64,000 nucleotides of DNA from Metaphire vulgaris (taxonomy: Eukaryota > Annelida > Clitellata > Crassiclitellata > Megascolecidae): positions 9,785,794 through 9,849,793 of the forward strand of contig CM030840.1 of the NCBI GenBank assembly GCA_018105865.1, written 5' to 3'. The translations under genes and the position numbers were made by a program. Below, in pieces: positions 56,401 through 63,640 of the stretch (positions within the stretch are counted from its first letter, which is position 1; each line of letters begins with the position of its first letter). The notes beneath the pieces were generated by a model. It had not been told where the DNA came from and made no database searches. It saw only the letters and a list, made by a program, of their open reading frames with translations.

Positions 56401-59400
56401 ATTGACCTTTGATCAAAATTTGAACAAAATGTTGGGGAGGGGTCCGATTTTAGGGTGTAGAGTGGTCCCTACCCCCAATTTTCTTCTTTTGGCACGGATG
56501 GATAGAAAGAGCAATAAAAATGCTCAACAATGGTGCAAAGCGCATCTTTCTAGCTTCTATATAGCCTGAAATATAGTAAGTTTATAACGTATATGTTCAC
56601 GTTTTCATACGAACGCCTTTTCAAAAATTAATTCCCCCATGGGGGGATGACTTTAAAAATTTAATTCCCTCTGTAAAAGGTTAAAGGGCTGCGTGAAACC
56701 CAATACAGTCGACGCCACTTAAGTGGATATCTGATAAGTGGATAAATCGGTTAAGTGGATAAGATTTTGAAGTCCCGTTTTGAGCTCCATGTATTTCAAT
56801 GGGACAGAGGTTCGTTTAAGTGGATACGCTGCAAGTGGATAATTCGCCTAACTGGATAACATTTTTTAGTCCCGTGGCCGTTCATTCTGTGTAAATGGTG
56901 ACGGATAAGTGGATAACCAGCCATCAACATGGCCAAACTCACTGCCAACTTGCCAACTGTTGCCGTGATTGGCTGAACCATTGCCCAAAGCCTTGAAAGG
57001 GCGGAGCAAAACAAGTCGACGCACCATTTTCAAAGCTTCCTGCACGTGATTGGCTGAAATGAACAGCTGTATAGGGTAGGTTGGAGTTGCCGGGGGGAGG
57101 AGGGTTGGAGGGGGGTTGAACCCCCTCCCAGCTAACTTTGCAACCCTCCCAAAAATCGCACGTCGGGTACATGCAGCCTCTGTCATTCATTGAATTTCAG
57201 TCCTCAGCCCCCTCCCCCCCAGCTCAAATTTCACAACTCCAACACAGAGTATAGAAAAGGCAGATAAGCAGCTGGTTGAGCGCCAATTTAGGTTGTTATT
57301 AGCCGACAGTAGGGGTGTGGAGGGCTTTGAACAGTACCGTCAATTGACGATGGGTTGCAACCAAATGTGCCGCGTTCAATACGACTGGGGCAACTTCAAA
57401 GGCGGTCAGCAGCAATGAAGACCCAGTGGAAGAGGTGTCGAAGTAGAACAACCTCCCACGGACGTTGACGACCACTCTCTAAGCAATGGACGTCCTTTGA
57501 TGATTTATGGAGGCTAAGGGCAGTACCTACGGAATCACTTGAAAGCCAGATTGCTGACTTCCATCGTAAAACTGTCACTCAGTGATCAACTACAAATTAT
57601 TTTGATCGGAAATAGGACTAAATAGCAATGCGTATACTGTATAGAGTAGTACATGAATGTTTTTGTCATTTAAGTTTTAATAATGTTATTACACATAAGC
57701 CTACGGCCAACTTCGGGTAAGTGGATACGCCGCCTAACTGGATAATGTCGTGACGGTCTCAGGGCTATCCAGTTAAGCGGAGTCGACTGTACTACATTAT
57801 ACATGAAACCTAATACTACATTAGACGTGCCACACATACAAAGTCAGAATGTTTATAATTAAGATGGTGACATACATCATTATCATAGGCAACTTTTAGT
57901 ATAATTTATTTAGTCTATGGCAGAGTAGCATTACAATACAGTGGATCCCACTTAATCGCATACCGCTTAATTGCATAACCCGCATAATCGCATAACAACA
58001 TAAAAACCTGATCCAGTGTTTTGTGCCTACAATTAATTATCAGACGTTCCAGCTATTCGCATACCCATTTAATCGCATAAGCAAGGCTTGCACGGCACCT
58101 ATGCAATTAAGCGGGTTTCACTGTATTATATATTTGTTATTCAAAAATAAAATATTTAATAACCATTTCTAATAGTTTAACCTGTTTAAGCCCACTACAA
58201 GAAAGAACTGTGTTTAGTTAGTGCCAGGTTTTTGCACATTGATTTCCAACTACCCATGGACTGAAAAAAATGTAAAAGAACACAAATTCTGATATACCTG
58301 AATAAGTGGTATGCATTTCAAGTTATATACCCAAATATCGTTCAAAATCACTAACGTTTGACATCAAAAATTTTTACATACATTGCTAACAAAGACTTTC
58401 AAAGGACGTCAAAATAAATAAATACAGTGTTAAATAAGCAAGTAAAACTGTTGTAATGGTTACTTTTCAGCATATAACTTTCATAAGGCTGCAGAAACAC
58501 AGCGTTGTGTTTTCGCAACATTAGGCGTAAGCTGGTTAAAATAAAGTGCCATGTTTCCATAAAATAATTTCAAATTATCTCATTTTCTACCGCTCATATG
58601 CATATTTCTAAATGATCTCATGGGCCACATGGAATCTGGTGGCGGGCCTCGTGCAGCCTGCAGTTTGTCCACCCTTGGGCTATACTGTGCCTATACACTT
58701 TTCGCAGAGGCCTTGAGTATGGATGTAACTTTTCCGGAAAAATAGAATGGCCTGGAATTATTCTGGAAATTTCCGGAAAAGTGCCAGAAAGCATACTAGC
58801 ATACATATTTTTAGAGGTAAACATAAAGCAGTGGACAAAAGTAATTACCACGGGCCCCACAGCTAAGAATACGATGTTTTATTATATTTTTTGGTACATA
58901 TCAGTAAAAACGCAATTATTAAAAGAACCGCCAAAATCTGTTACCAATGTGCCTTAGCATCTAATCTATACGGTACCCATTCATTATAAAAAAACGTTTT
59001 ATAAGTTGACCATGATATGAAATATCATGAATTAAATGCTGTGGAAATTACTTATCTAATCTAATCTAAAACTTCTGTAGCGCCACTTCATAATGCACAG
59101 GAGCGTCAAACGATGGCACATCAAATCCAAATAATTAAAGATCCAGGCCAAATCCAGGGTTTCCAGCCAAGCAAACGGGTGGATATGCCAGGTCAAAAAG
59201 ATGGGTTTTTATTTTTTTCTACAAATTTGTAATGAATTTGCAATGCTCACATGTTTGGGCAATGAGTTAGGGTTAGGTAAAGAGTACCGGTATTTATGAA
59301 ATTATTTTATTTCTTAATTACATGTCAAGATATTATCACTTTTTTGAAATTATACAAATCTAGCTTTTTCGTTAACAAATGATTAACAATTGAATAGTAA

Positions 59401-61700
59401 TAAACTTTCAAATATAATATTATCAATCTTAGAATCACACATTTGTAATGGCGTCATGTAGTCTGCTTTTCTGTGACTTTCGACTCAGACATTATATAGC
59501 GCTACAATCCTGACAGTTGTTAACTTGTTAACAAATGCCCAACAAATGAATAGTAGGCCTAATAAATAGTAATAATGATAAAAAATAATAATAGATAGCA
59601 GTAATAGTAATAAATAAAAATAATAAACAGTAATAATAATTATAATAAATAATAATAATCAACTTTTCCTCCGGAATTATTCCGGAAAAGTACCGCTATT
59701 TTTCCTGAAATTTTCGGAATAATTCTTGAGGAAATTTCCTAGCTCACATCCCTAGCCTCAAGTAACATCAGTTAAGCCTTCTGTTATGTTTTTCTACACT
59801 GTACACATTTGCATATCAGTACAATATGACTTGCTGTTGAACTTCAGTGCAATCTAGTTATTTGGCTTATTTAAGTGTCAGGGAGAAATTAGGACATGAC
59901 CATTTTTCTGACCAGATTTACGCCACTGAAATAGTGGACTGATGATGCTTTGTGATCGTTTTATTCAATTGGAACAATGCTACAAAAAAATTTAATTTCC
60001 TCATTTATTGCTTTCTTGCTAAAACTGCTGACTGTGCTGAGGCTAGGACAGCATGACATGTTGCAATCAAGCAGTTTCGTTCGTATCGTATCGTTCGTCC
60101 ATCCTCATTGCTGAGGGTCGGAGGCTATGCAGGCTGACGACAAGGTTCTCCACGTGACTCTGTCTTTTGCAGTTCTGATGCAATTGATAATTGGTTGTTT
60201 TGTCCATTCCACAATATCATCCGTCCATCGTCTACGAGGCCGTCCTCTCTTCCTCATGCCATTAATTCTGCCATGCAGTATCGTTGTACATAAATTGTCT
60301 GCTCGCACTATGTGACCAAAGTATTTCAGTTTCCTAAATTTGATAACAGAGTATAGACGCCTATTTTCCCCAAGTTCTTCTATGATTGAGGCATTTGTTC
60401 TATGTTCTTTCCAGCTGATGGACATCATTCTTCTGAAAGCTGTCATCTCGAAAGCAGTGATTCTTTTCTGATTTGCCTTTTTCACTGTCCAAGCTTCAGC
60501 TCCATTGTTGCAATGGGCCAGACCAATGCTTCCATCAGGCGTTTCTTTATGTGCAGACTGAGCGACCGATCCTTCCAAACAGTAGTGAGTGTCTTTATGG
60601 CTGAACGCCCCATGCCAAGCCTTGATCTTATTTCAGAGCTGCAGTCATTATCCTCTGTAATTAATGAACCAAGATAACGGAAGGTTTCCACTTGTTCGAT
60701 AGATTGCCCACGACACATGATATTGATTTTGATCCTTTTGTCTGTAGCTACCATTAACTTTGTTTTTTTTAAAGCTAATTTCAAGACCAAGTTCTCTCGA
60801 TGCAAAATCCACTTTATCTACCAGTTCCTGCAATGAATTTGGCGAAGTTGCTATCAAAACTATGTCATCAGCATATCTCAGGTTGTTAATCACTCGTCCA
60901 CTGATGTTAATTCCTGTATCTGGAAGTTCATCTGCTGAACATCTCATTATGTGTTCTGAATAGCAATTAAATGACATAGGGGAGATAAGGCAGCCCTGTC
61001 GTAGGCCTTTTCCAATCATAAACCAACCTGTTGTTTCTTTGTCCACTCTTACAGTAGCTTGTTGTTCCTTATACAATTTTTGAATTATGTCAACTGTGGC
61101 AGTTTTGTTACCTAATAATTAATGGAAAAACTGAAGTAATTAAATTTAAAGTTATGGCAGAAAAAATCCCAATTCTAAAATGGGGAGGACACTTGAAATA
61201 AAATTATTTGTTGCGGACAAAAGTATCAGTATTGGTATCGATTTAGGCAATACAATTTCACTTTAGTATTGGTAATAACAATACAGTACTTTTAATACAG
61301 TATTGGTATTAGCAATACCTTTTAGCAGTATTGTTAACAGCCTTGCAGTGTTAGTTCCATATATTTTGTCATTAATAGTTACCATGAATTCTATTTCTAG
61401 ATAATCTATACCTTGGTTAACAGACATTTTTTCAGTCCCCTGAAGTCTATGTTAACTGCGCTAACATGTTATGTTATTTCGCACATTTTTATCTTGTCAA
61501 TATAGTATCATATACTCAATATGGTATCATATTGAGTTTACTATTTGGACATTGCTGATGTAGTAGTGATGCAGATATCCTGTTTGGTTTACCAGGATGA
61601 AATGTTGTCAAAGGAGGAAGTTCTTGACAAATATGACCTCTTTGTTGGTAGTCAAGCCACAGACTTTGGTGAAGCCCTTCGACAGCATGACGAGTTTTAG
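32326..61700 (+). CDS. Calumenin/reticulocalbin-like EF-hand protein (7 coding exons, 342 aa)
   Basis: Joined exons 32326-32481, 34122-34255, 34889-35082, 35448-35620, 43556-43616, 49930-50135 and 61596-61700 give 1029 nt with every junction in phase and GT-AG borders. CREC proteins bind Ca2+ with low affinity in the ER/Golgi lumen and act as chaperone-like partners of secretory proteins. Visible: signal peptide ~1-19 ([15 protein letters not shown]), FDHEAFLG box, six EF-hand loops starting near residues 104, 140, 189, 226, 269 and 305, a [16 protein letters not shown] tail and C-terminal HDEF (339-342) for ER retention. Human calumenin is 315 aa; the extra length is at the N-terminus. Loop 2 has lost its key acidic positions (K at 1, A at 3, T at 12), loop 1 has N and loop 6 E at the usual glycine. 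Calumenin fits slightly better than reticulocalbin-1/3 by HDEF and loop spacing, but the paralogue is not certain. Confidence 0.93.
33060..33370 (-). pseudogene. CR1/L2-type LINE 3' end in intron 1
   Basis: TTATT/ATTT tandem tail at 33060-33078, then GACAATTTATATAGTGCAG; the minus strand reads [35 protein letters not shown] and [10 protein letters not shown]. Near-identical to 4797-5235 and homologous to the C-terminus of the ORF at 27490-29439. Confidence 0.85.
33535..34045 (+). pseudogene. CR1/L2-type LINE 3' end, second family, in intron 1
   Basis: [17 protein letters not shown] frame, then GAACTTGATCCAAGCTTCCC, CTTCCTTTTTCTAAAATC and the 3' end CCAAGGCGCTATAGAAATCC with TTTAC tandem tail. 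Homologous to 52270-52795. It ends less than 80 bp before exon 2. Confidence 0.75.
34122..34255 (+). CDS. Calumenin-like gene, coding exon 2
   Basis: Acceptor TGTTGTCAG, donor GG/GTAAAG (phase 2). Encodes FDHEAFLG and [14 protein letters not shown], the conserved region before the first EF-hand. Confidence 0.93.
34889..35082 (+). CDS. Calumenin-like gene, coding exon 3
   Basis: Acceptor TTTTCCAG, donor G/GTAAGT (phase 1). Encodes EF1 loop [12 protein letters not shown] and the degenerate EF2 loop [12 protein letters not shown] followed by YKERTYG. Confidence 0.93.
35448..35620 (+). CDS. Calumenin-like gene, coding exon 4
   Basis: Acceptor TGCCACAG, donor GAT/GTAAGT (phase 0). Encodes [14 protein letters not shown], canonical EF3 loop [12 protein letters not shown] and [15 protein letters not shown]. 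Confidence 0.95.
36381..38034. mobile_element. piggyBac element with decayed transposase
   Basis: Inverted ends CCTTTATTTTCCCA and TGGGAAAATAAAGG, flanked by TTAA (36377-36380 and 38035-38038). GTTCCCAAATGGGAACGTTGGG palindromes recur close to both ends (36511, 37655, 38001), probably transposase-binding repeats. Confidence 0.9.
36720..37689 (-). pseudogene. piggyBac transposase remnant, internally deleted
   Basis: On the minus strand an acidic N-terminal part ([17 protein letters not shown] ... [14 protein letters not shown]) is followed by a C-terminal part with [11 protein letters not shown] and a final Cys/His-rich region ending FEVYHTN. The catalytic DDE core between them is missing and frames shift, so the enzyme is dead. 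Confidence 0.75.
38630..40790 (-). pseudogene. CR1/L2-type LINE reverse transcriptase, one frameshift
   Basis: Minus strand. The upstream frame (40779-39811) holds [42 protein letters not shown] and [20 protein letters not shown]; it shifts near 39900 into the second frame. That frame (39874-38699) has [20 protein letters not shown] (motif A), [17 protein letters not shown] (motif B), [12 protein letters not shown] (motif C), [27 protein letters not shown] and [13 protein letters not shown]. Only one frame change and no stop within the long frames suggest a fairly young copy. The tail is CATA-repeat at 38617-38635. Confidence 0.88.
40958..41231. mobile_element. hAT MITE with two cassette copies
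   Basis: CATAGACGTCAATC and GATTGACGCCACTG form imperfect inverted ends; flanks CAAGCGAC (40950-40957) and CAAGTGAC (41232-41239) match at seven of eight. Holds TTTTTTGCTTGTCA-type units at 41108 and 41163 and repeated GAGGGTCC words. Confidence 0.75.
41317..42546. mobile_element. hAT element, CAGAGATGTGCGGATCC ends
   Basis: Ends CAGAGATGTGCGGATCC and GGATCGCGGATGGATC-like to ATCCGCACATCTCTG; 8-bp duplication GATGCTAG at 41309-41316 and 42547-42554. Subterminal GGATCCGCGG repeats. Shares the outermost CAGAGATGT with the element at 2146. Confidence 0.93.
42832..43009. mobile_element. MITE with CAGTGGTGTAGCCA ends
   Basis: CAGTGGTGTAGCCAGC and GTGGCTATGCCACTG are inverted; 178 bp. No matching duplication in the flanks, so old or rearranged. 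Confidence 0.65.
43556..43616 (+). CDS. Calumenin-like gene, coding exon 5
   Basis: A 61-bp micro-sized exon; acceptor TATTTATAG, donor A/GTAAGT (phase 1). Encodes [20 protein letters not shown] with canonical EF4. It lies only about 210 bp from a 7.4-kb hAT element upstream and about 230 bp from a piggyBac element downstream. Confidence 0.95.
43844..45949. mobile_element. piggyBac element in intron 5 with duplicated internal module
   Basis: CTCTTTAAACCCC and GGGTTTAAAGGG at the ends with TTAA at 43840-43843 and 45950-45953. A block around GAGTGGTAACCTATCTTTG is duplicated at about 369 bp spacing (44122, 44491), with GGGTCCACTATCAGGCCTAA and GAACAAAATAAATCAAAAA conserved in each copy. Retains a transposase fragment. 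Confidence 0.85.
45295..45660 (-). pseudogene. piggyBac transposase fragment (catalytic-domain part)
   Basis: Minus-strand 121 codons: [30 protein letters not shown] and [29 protein letters not shown] and the W-rich helix are diagnostic for piggyBac, with the D of GVD being the third catalytic aspartate by family knowledge. The N-terminal two thirds and the C-terminal zinc region are missing. Confidence 0.85.
46047..46352. mobile_element. hAT MITE with three tandem cassette copies
   Basis: CAGGCCCGCCCTGG and CGGCCCTG ends; 8-bp duplication GCCATACG at 46039-46046 and 46353-46360. Three TTTTTTGCTTGTCAAG units at 46165, 46216 and 46264. The opposite arm of the surrounding fold-back element shows the empty site. 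Confidence 0.92.
46495..47040 (-). pseudogene. RTE-type LINE C-terminal remnant
   Basis: Minus strand: [40 protein letters not shown] (frames vary), RGRPRMRW-like and RHRMTL-like boxes, ending [13 protein letters not shown]. Several stops. Confidence 0.7.
47145..47242 (-). pseudogene. LINE 3' end with GTAA tail
   Basis: GTAAAGTAAGTAAGTAAAGT tail followed by TCTCAGATTTTTATAGCGCC and TTGGAAAGCAGC, the reverse complement of the 3' ends at 34000-34045 and 52740-52795. Confidence 0.75.
47251..47793. mobile_element. hAT element, CAGTGATGGGCAACTA ends (copy 1)
   Basis: CAGTGATGGGCAACTAGTTA and TAGTTGCCCATCATTG; flanks AGTAGTAG and AGTGGTAG match at seven of eight. Interior is dense in AGTTTAACTA words. 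A second copy runs off the window at 63641-64000. Confidence 0.82.
47830..48790 (+). pseudogene. RTE-type LINE ORF2, 3' half (258-codon open frame)
   Basis: [17 protein letters not shown] leads into an open frame 47894-48670: [16 protein letters not shown] (motif C, FADD), [71 protein letters not shown] and [18 protein letters not shown] stop after EDAEEM is followed by more coding-like text. It is 5'-truncated and ends in a GAA tail (48777-48791). The frame is nearly intact, so it is moderately young. Confidence 0.85.
49108..49301. mobile_element. hAT MITE, CAGTGCTGAAAGTC ends
   Basis: CAGTGCTGAAAGTC and GACTTTCAGCACTG; flanks CTTTAAAC (49100-49107) and GTTTAAAC (49302-49309) match at seven of eight. 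Two cassette units (49167 and a degraded one at 49238). Confidence 0.88.
49930..50135 (+). CDS. Calumenin-like gene, coding exon 6
   Basis: Acceptor TTTTGTTAG, donor AAG/GTTGAA (phase 0; a weak, non-GTRAGT donor). Encodes [22 protein letters not shown]5 loop [26 protein letters not shown] and the first four residues of EF6. Confidence 0.94.
50136..50685. other. Start of intron 6, no element recognised
   Basis: AT-rich, without coding signal. The TTAG repeat at its end is the LINE tail that follows. Confidence 0.5.
50686..51400 (-). pseudogene. CR1/L2-type LINE RT C-terminus (family of the ORF at 27490)
   Basis: TTAG tandem tail at 50682-50698, TATATAGCGCTATAG, then minus-strand [60 protein letters not shown] and [18 protein letters not shown] ~33-bp tract encoding LQEMLIYD is triplicated at 51045-51125. 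Frames shift at least twice. Confidence 0.82.
51430..51980 (-). pseudogene. CR1/L2-type LINE RT C-terminus (third subfamily)
   Basis: Minus strand 51975-51556: [57 protein letters not shown] and [16 protein letters not shown] in one frame, continuing with the terminal part toward 51430. Confidence 0.82.
51990..52795 (+). pseudogene. CR1/L2-type LINE RT C-terminus (family of 33535-34045)
   Basis: Plus strand: [42 protein letters not shown]-stop, then 52284-52625 [38 protein letters not shown] and [19 protein letters not shown]. The 3' end CCAAGGCGCTATATAAATCC is followed by a TTAC tail. Confidence 0.82.
53131..54530. mobile_element. hAT element, TAGAGGAGTGCACGG ends
   Basis: TAGAGGAGTGCACGG and CCGTGCACACCTCTA; 8-bp duplication TTTCAAAC at 53123-53130 and 54531-54538. 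GGTACCGCGG-like repeats on the left and GGGGATGGGGAC repeats on the right. A 121-bp MITE (53864-53984) is nested inside. Confidence 0.93.
53864..53984. repeat. 121-bp inverted-repeat unit with perfect 24-bp arms
   Basis: Arms 53864-53887 (CAGCCAATTCATTTTTCAAC...) and 53961-53984 are perfect reverse complements around a 73-bp loop. No flanking duplication is evident. Confidence 0.85.
54831..56680. mobile_element. piggyBac-like non-autonomous element with duplicated module
   Basis: CCTTTTAC (interrupted after CCTTTTA by a Tc-like MITE) and CTGTAAAAGG are inverted ends; TTAA at 54827-54830 and 56681-56684. The motif GGTGCAAA.CGCATCTTTCTAGC-TTCTATATAGCCTGAAATATA occurs at about 56153 and 56528, 375 bp apart. 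Near 55676-55745 the palindrome CCGTTTATAAACGG occurs twice. Confidence 0.78.
54838..55665. mobile_element. Tc1/mariner-like MITE with perfect 25-bp inverted ends
   Basis: Both ends begin CCGTATTTTCGCGCGTACTG and are reverse complements over 25 bp, flanked by TA (54836-54837, 55666-55667). Subterminal GGTGCGGGC words. No transposase. Confidence 0.88.
56706..57789. mobile_element. pogo/Tigger-like element
   Basis: CAGTCGACGCCACTTAAGTGG and, reverse-complemented, CAGTCGACTCCGCTTAACTGG at the right; TA on both sides (56704-56705, 57790-57791). AAGTGGATA repeats at both ends are typical of Tigger. Interior 57260-57600 may be transposase C-terminus remnants, but no frame is convincing. Confidence 0.82.
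57939..58123. mobile_element. pogo/Tigger-like MITE
   Basis: CAGTGGATCCCACTTAATCGC and, reverse-complemented, CAGTGAAACCCGCTTAATTGC; TA flanks (57937-57938, 58124-58125); internal TTAATCGCATA repeats; 185 bp. Confidence 0.85.
58718..59754. mobile_element. hAT element, TATGGATGTAACTTTTCC ends
   Basis: TATGGATGTAACTTTTCCGG and, reverse-complemented, TAGGGATGTGAGCTAGG; flanks GCCTTGAG and GCCTCAAG agree at six of eight. TTCCGGAAAA repeats near both ends. A LINE 3' end lies inside. Confidence 0.72.
59055..59220 (-). pseudogene. LINE 3' end with ATCTA tail
   Basis: Tandem ATCTAATCTAATCTA then CTTCTGTAGCGCCACTTC, like the LINE end at 20324. No RT motif included. Confidence 0.6.
60100..61111 (-). 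pseudogene. RTE-type LINE ORF2 remnant in intron 6
   Basis: Minus strand: [37 protein letters not shown] (motif B region), [19 protein letters not shown] (motif C), [11 protein letters not shown], then in a second frame [38 protein letters not shown], and in a third [33 protein letters not shown] and [14 protein letters not shown]. At least three frame breaks. Confidence 0.85.
61596..61700 (+). CDS. Calumenin-like gene, coding exon 7 with ER-retention signal
   Basis: Acceptor GTTTACCAG. Completes EF6 (DEMLSKEE), then [17 protein letters not shown] and RQHDEF followed by TAG at 61698-61700. It is separated from exon 6 by an 11.5-kb intron. Confidence 0.95.
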   Translation, partial: DEMLSKEEVLDKYDLFVGSQATDFGEALRQHDEF

Positions 61701-61927
61701 ATTAACTGAATTGATGAGAACAAAAGTCAACAGCAGTCAGATTTCAAAATGAAATTCGGGAAGTCACCAGCAACTGATTTTAACAACTTCTATCACTTAT
61801 TGAACACGTTAGATACTGTATATATTTGTTGTATTTAAGAACTTAGTATTCAACGCTCATGGTTGTAACTAGAGTTGTATTTAGTAGCACTGATTTTCTA
61901 ATTCTCAACACTAAAAAGTGTAAAAGC

Positions 61928-61933
61928 ATTAAA
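61928..61933 (+). terminator. ATTAAA polyadenylation signal of the calumenin-like gene
   Basis: ATTAAA about 230 bp after the TAG of exon 7, the second most common metazoan poly(A) hexamer. It lies just before the ATTC tail of a minus-strand LINE, which caps the 3' UTR. Confidence 0.6.
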
Positions 61934-61942
61934 TACAATAAT

Positions 61943-62820
61943 GATTCATTCATTCATTCATTCATGGACAATTTCTATAGCGCTGTAACAAGGCTGAGGC
62001 CTACAACAAAAGCGCTTTGACATCTCAACAACTATACTCCAACCTAAACAGATGCATCTTTAAGTTCTTGATGAAGTGCTCAGCAGTGTCAGCCATGGTG
62101 ACATCATCGGGAAGATAGTTCCACAAGATAGAATTACTCCGAGTGAAGAATCTCTCTCCAAACTTAGCAGTCTTGGACGGAGGAGGAACATAAAGTTTAA
62201 CCCCACGACTCGAGCGGAGCGACGATCTCCTGTCATTACACTGCGGTCTCTTTACAAGAGAGGCAAGGTACTCCGGACAGCACGGGTCATGCAGTGCTCT
62301 GTATGCCAGCCAGCATCTCTTGAACACAATGCGCTTAGGGACTCGAAGCCAATGAAGGCAATCCCTAAGAAGTGGTGTAACGTGCTCACACCAGTGACAT
62401 CCGAACATACTTCCTCACCGAAAGGTTAAGAACAGACTGCAGGCGATCCAGTTTGTTGACCGGGAGGCCCCACAAGATACTACTACAATAGTCAAATATC
62501 GTTAGCACCAAGGCCGGGACCAAGTGTACCACTCCAGATACAGGCAGATATCGCTGGACTGATCGGATTCTTCTCAATTGATAGTGACATCGCCTGATCA
62601 CATCATTTAAGTATGGCTCAAGTGACAGAGTCCCATCAAAGAGTACACCCAACAGCCACACACACTCAGAGGGGACAATAGTAACGCCACCCATCACGAA
62701 TGGTTTGCAACTCACCAACGTCATTCGCCAAGGGGTGCTGACCCATAGAAAATCGGTTTTTCCAACATTAAGAGCCAGCCGATTTCCCTCCGCCCACTTC
62801 AACAAAATGGGGGGAGGGGT
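61943..62820 (-). pseudogene. CR1/L2-type LINE RT C-terminus (family of the ORF at 27490)
   Basis: ATTC tandem tail at 61946-61965, TCTATAGCGCTG, then minus-strand [51 protein letters not shown] and, in a shifted frame, GNRLALNVGKTDFLWV, LLGVLFDGTLSLEPYL and RIRSVQRYLPVSGVVHLVPA. One frameshift near 62400. Confidence 0.85.
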
Positions 62821-63452
62821 TTGAAAAAGTTTGACAGTTGTTGACAGGGGGGGAGGTCAAAAGAAGTTGATGTCAACAATTTCATTTTTTACAAATGATA
62901 AAAAAATAGGAAATTTCATGGAATACTATTACCAGGGCTTTTTTTCTGATTTGTACACACGCCGATGCGGCGATCGAACCTTTTTCAAGGTGTGAAAAAA
63001 AATAATTTTCTTGTGACTTTGCAGTTGTGATTTAGCTAAAAACTTTAAATACTTAATAAATGATATGCATCATTATGCTTCCAAAATCGCTTCTATGTTA
63101 AATTCTAGCCACAGACCACATAATCGTAATGGAAAAGTTAGGCAATCCACCGTGAGTACCGGCACCTATTTTTTTTTACAAAAAAAGCACTGACTATTAC
63201 AATGGAAAAAAAGCCTGACAAGCAAAAAACAAGGTCATCATCACATTATGACACATGATGAACAAAAGAAAGGGAAAAATGGTCATTGCCGTAAAAATAA
63301 TAACCCAAACTTTTTAGGGAGACCTGTCACTGATCTTAGTGGGGGGGGGGGTCAAACGTTTTTGACAATTATAGGGGGTCACTGAAAGTTGACAGTTGTT
63401 GACAAGGGGGAGGGGTCAAAAAATTGTTGACATAATTAATGGACAGCCCTAA
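62821..63452. repeat. GTTGTTGACA-rich repeat, right end GGACAGCCCTA
   Basis: TTTGACAGTTGTTGACAGGGGG (split here: TTTGACAGTTG, TTGACAGGGGG) at 62837 recurs near 63391, and the right end CATAATTAATGGACAGCCCTA resembles the CATAAATTACGTAACG MITE ends at 18138. One cassette copy at 63221. The left terminus was not found. Confidence 0.5.
62933..63192. mobile_element. hAT MITE, CAGGGCTTTTTTT ends
   Basis: CAGGGCTTTTTTTCTG and AAAAAAAGCACTG; 8-bp duplication ACTATTAC at 62925-62932 and 63193-63200; 260 bp. Confidence 0.9.
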
Positions 63453-63640
63453 TTGTGGTTTGGAGTGAGGCAATAAAGCATTTCAGAGAGTGATTTTGCA
63501 TTCAACAGAAAGGAGAGGCTGTGCCAGGCAAATGCTGGCCAGAGTCAAAGCATGCATTGTAGTTCATTCCCCAGCTTCTGCCTATCTGAAAATCCCATAA
63601 AAGAGGCATGCTTCATGCTAGCATTTCAGATAGAGCCAGT

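Noticed and set aside
56796..57190. 106-codon frame in the Tigger-like element as transposase
   Set aside because: No pogo DDE or HTH motif is visible; proline-rich low-complexity text only.
58615..58680. hAT end CCAAGGGTGGACAAACT
   Set aside because: Only one end could be found, so no element boundaries are claimed.
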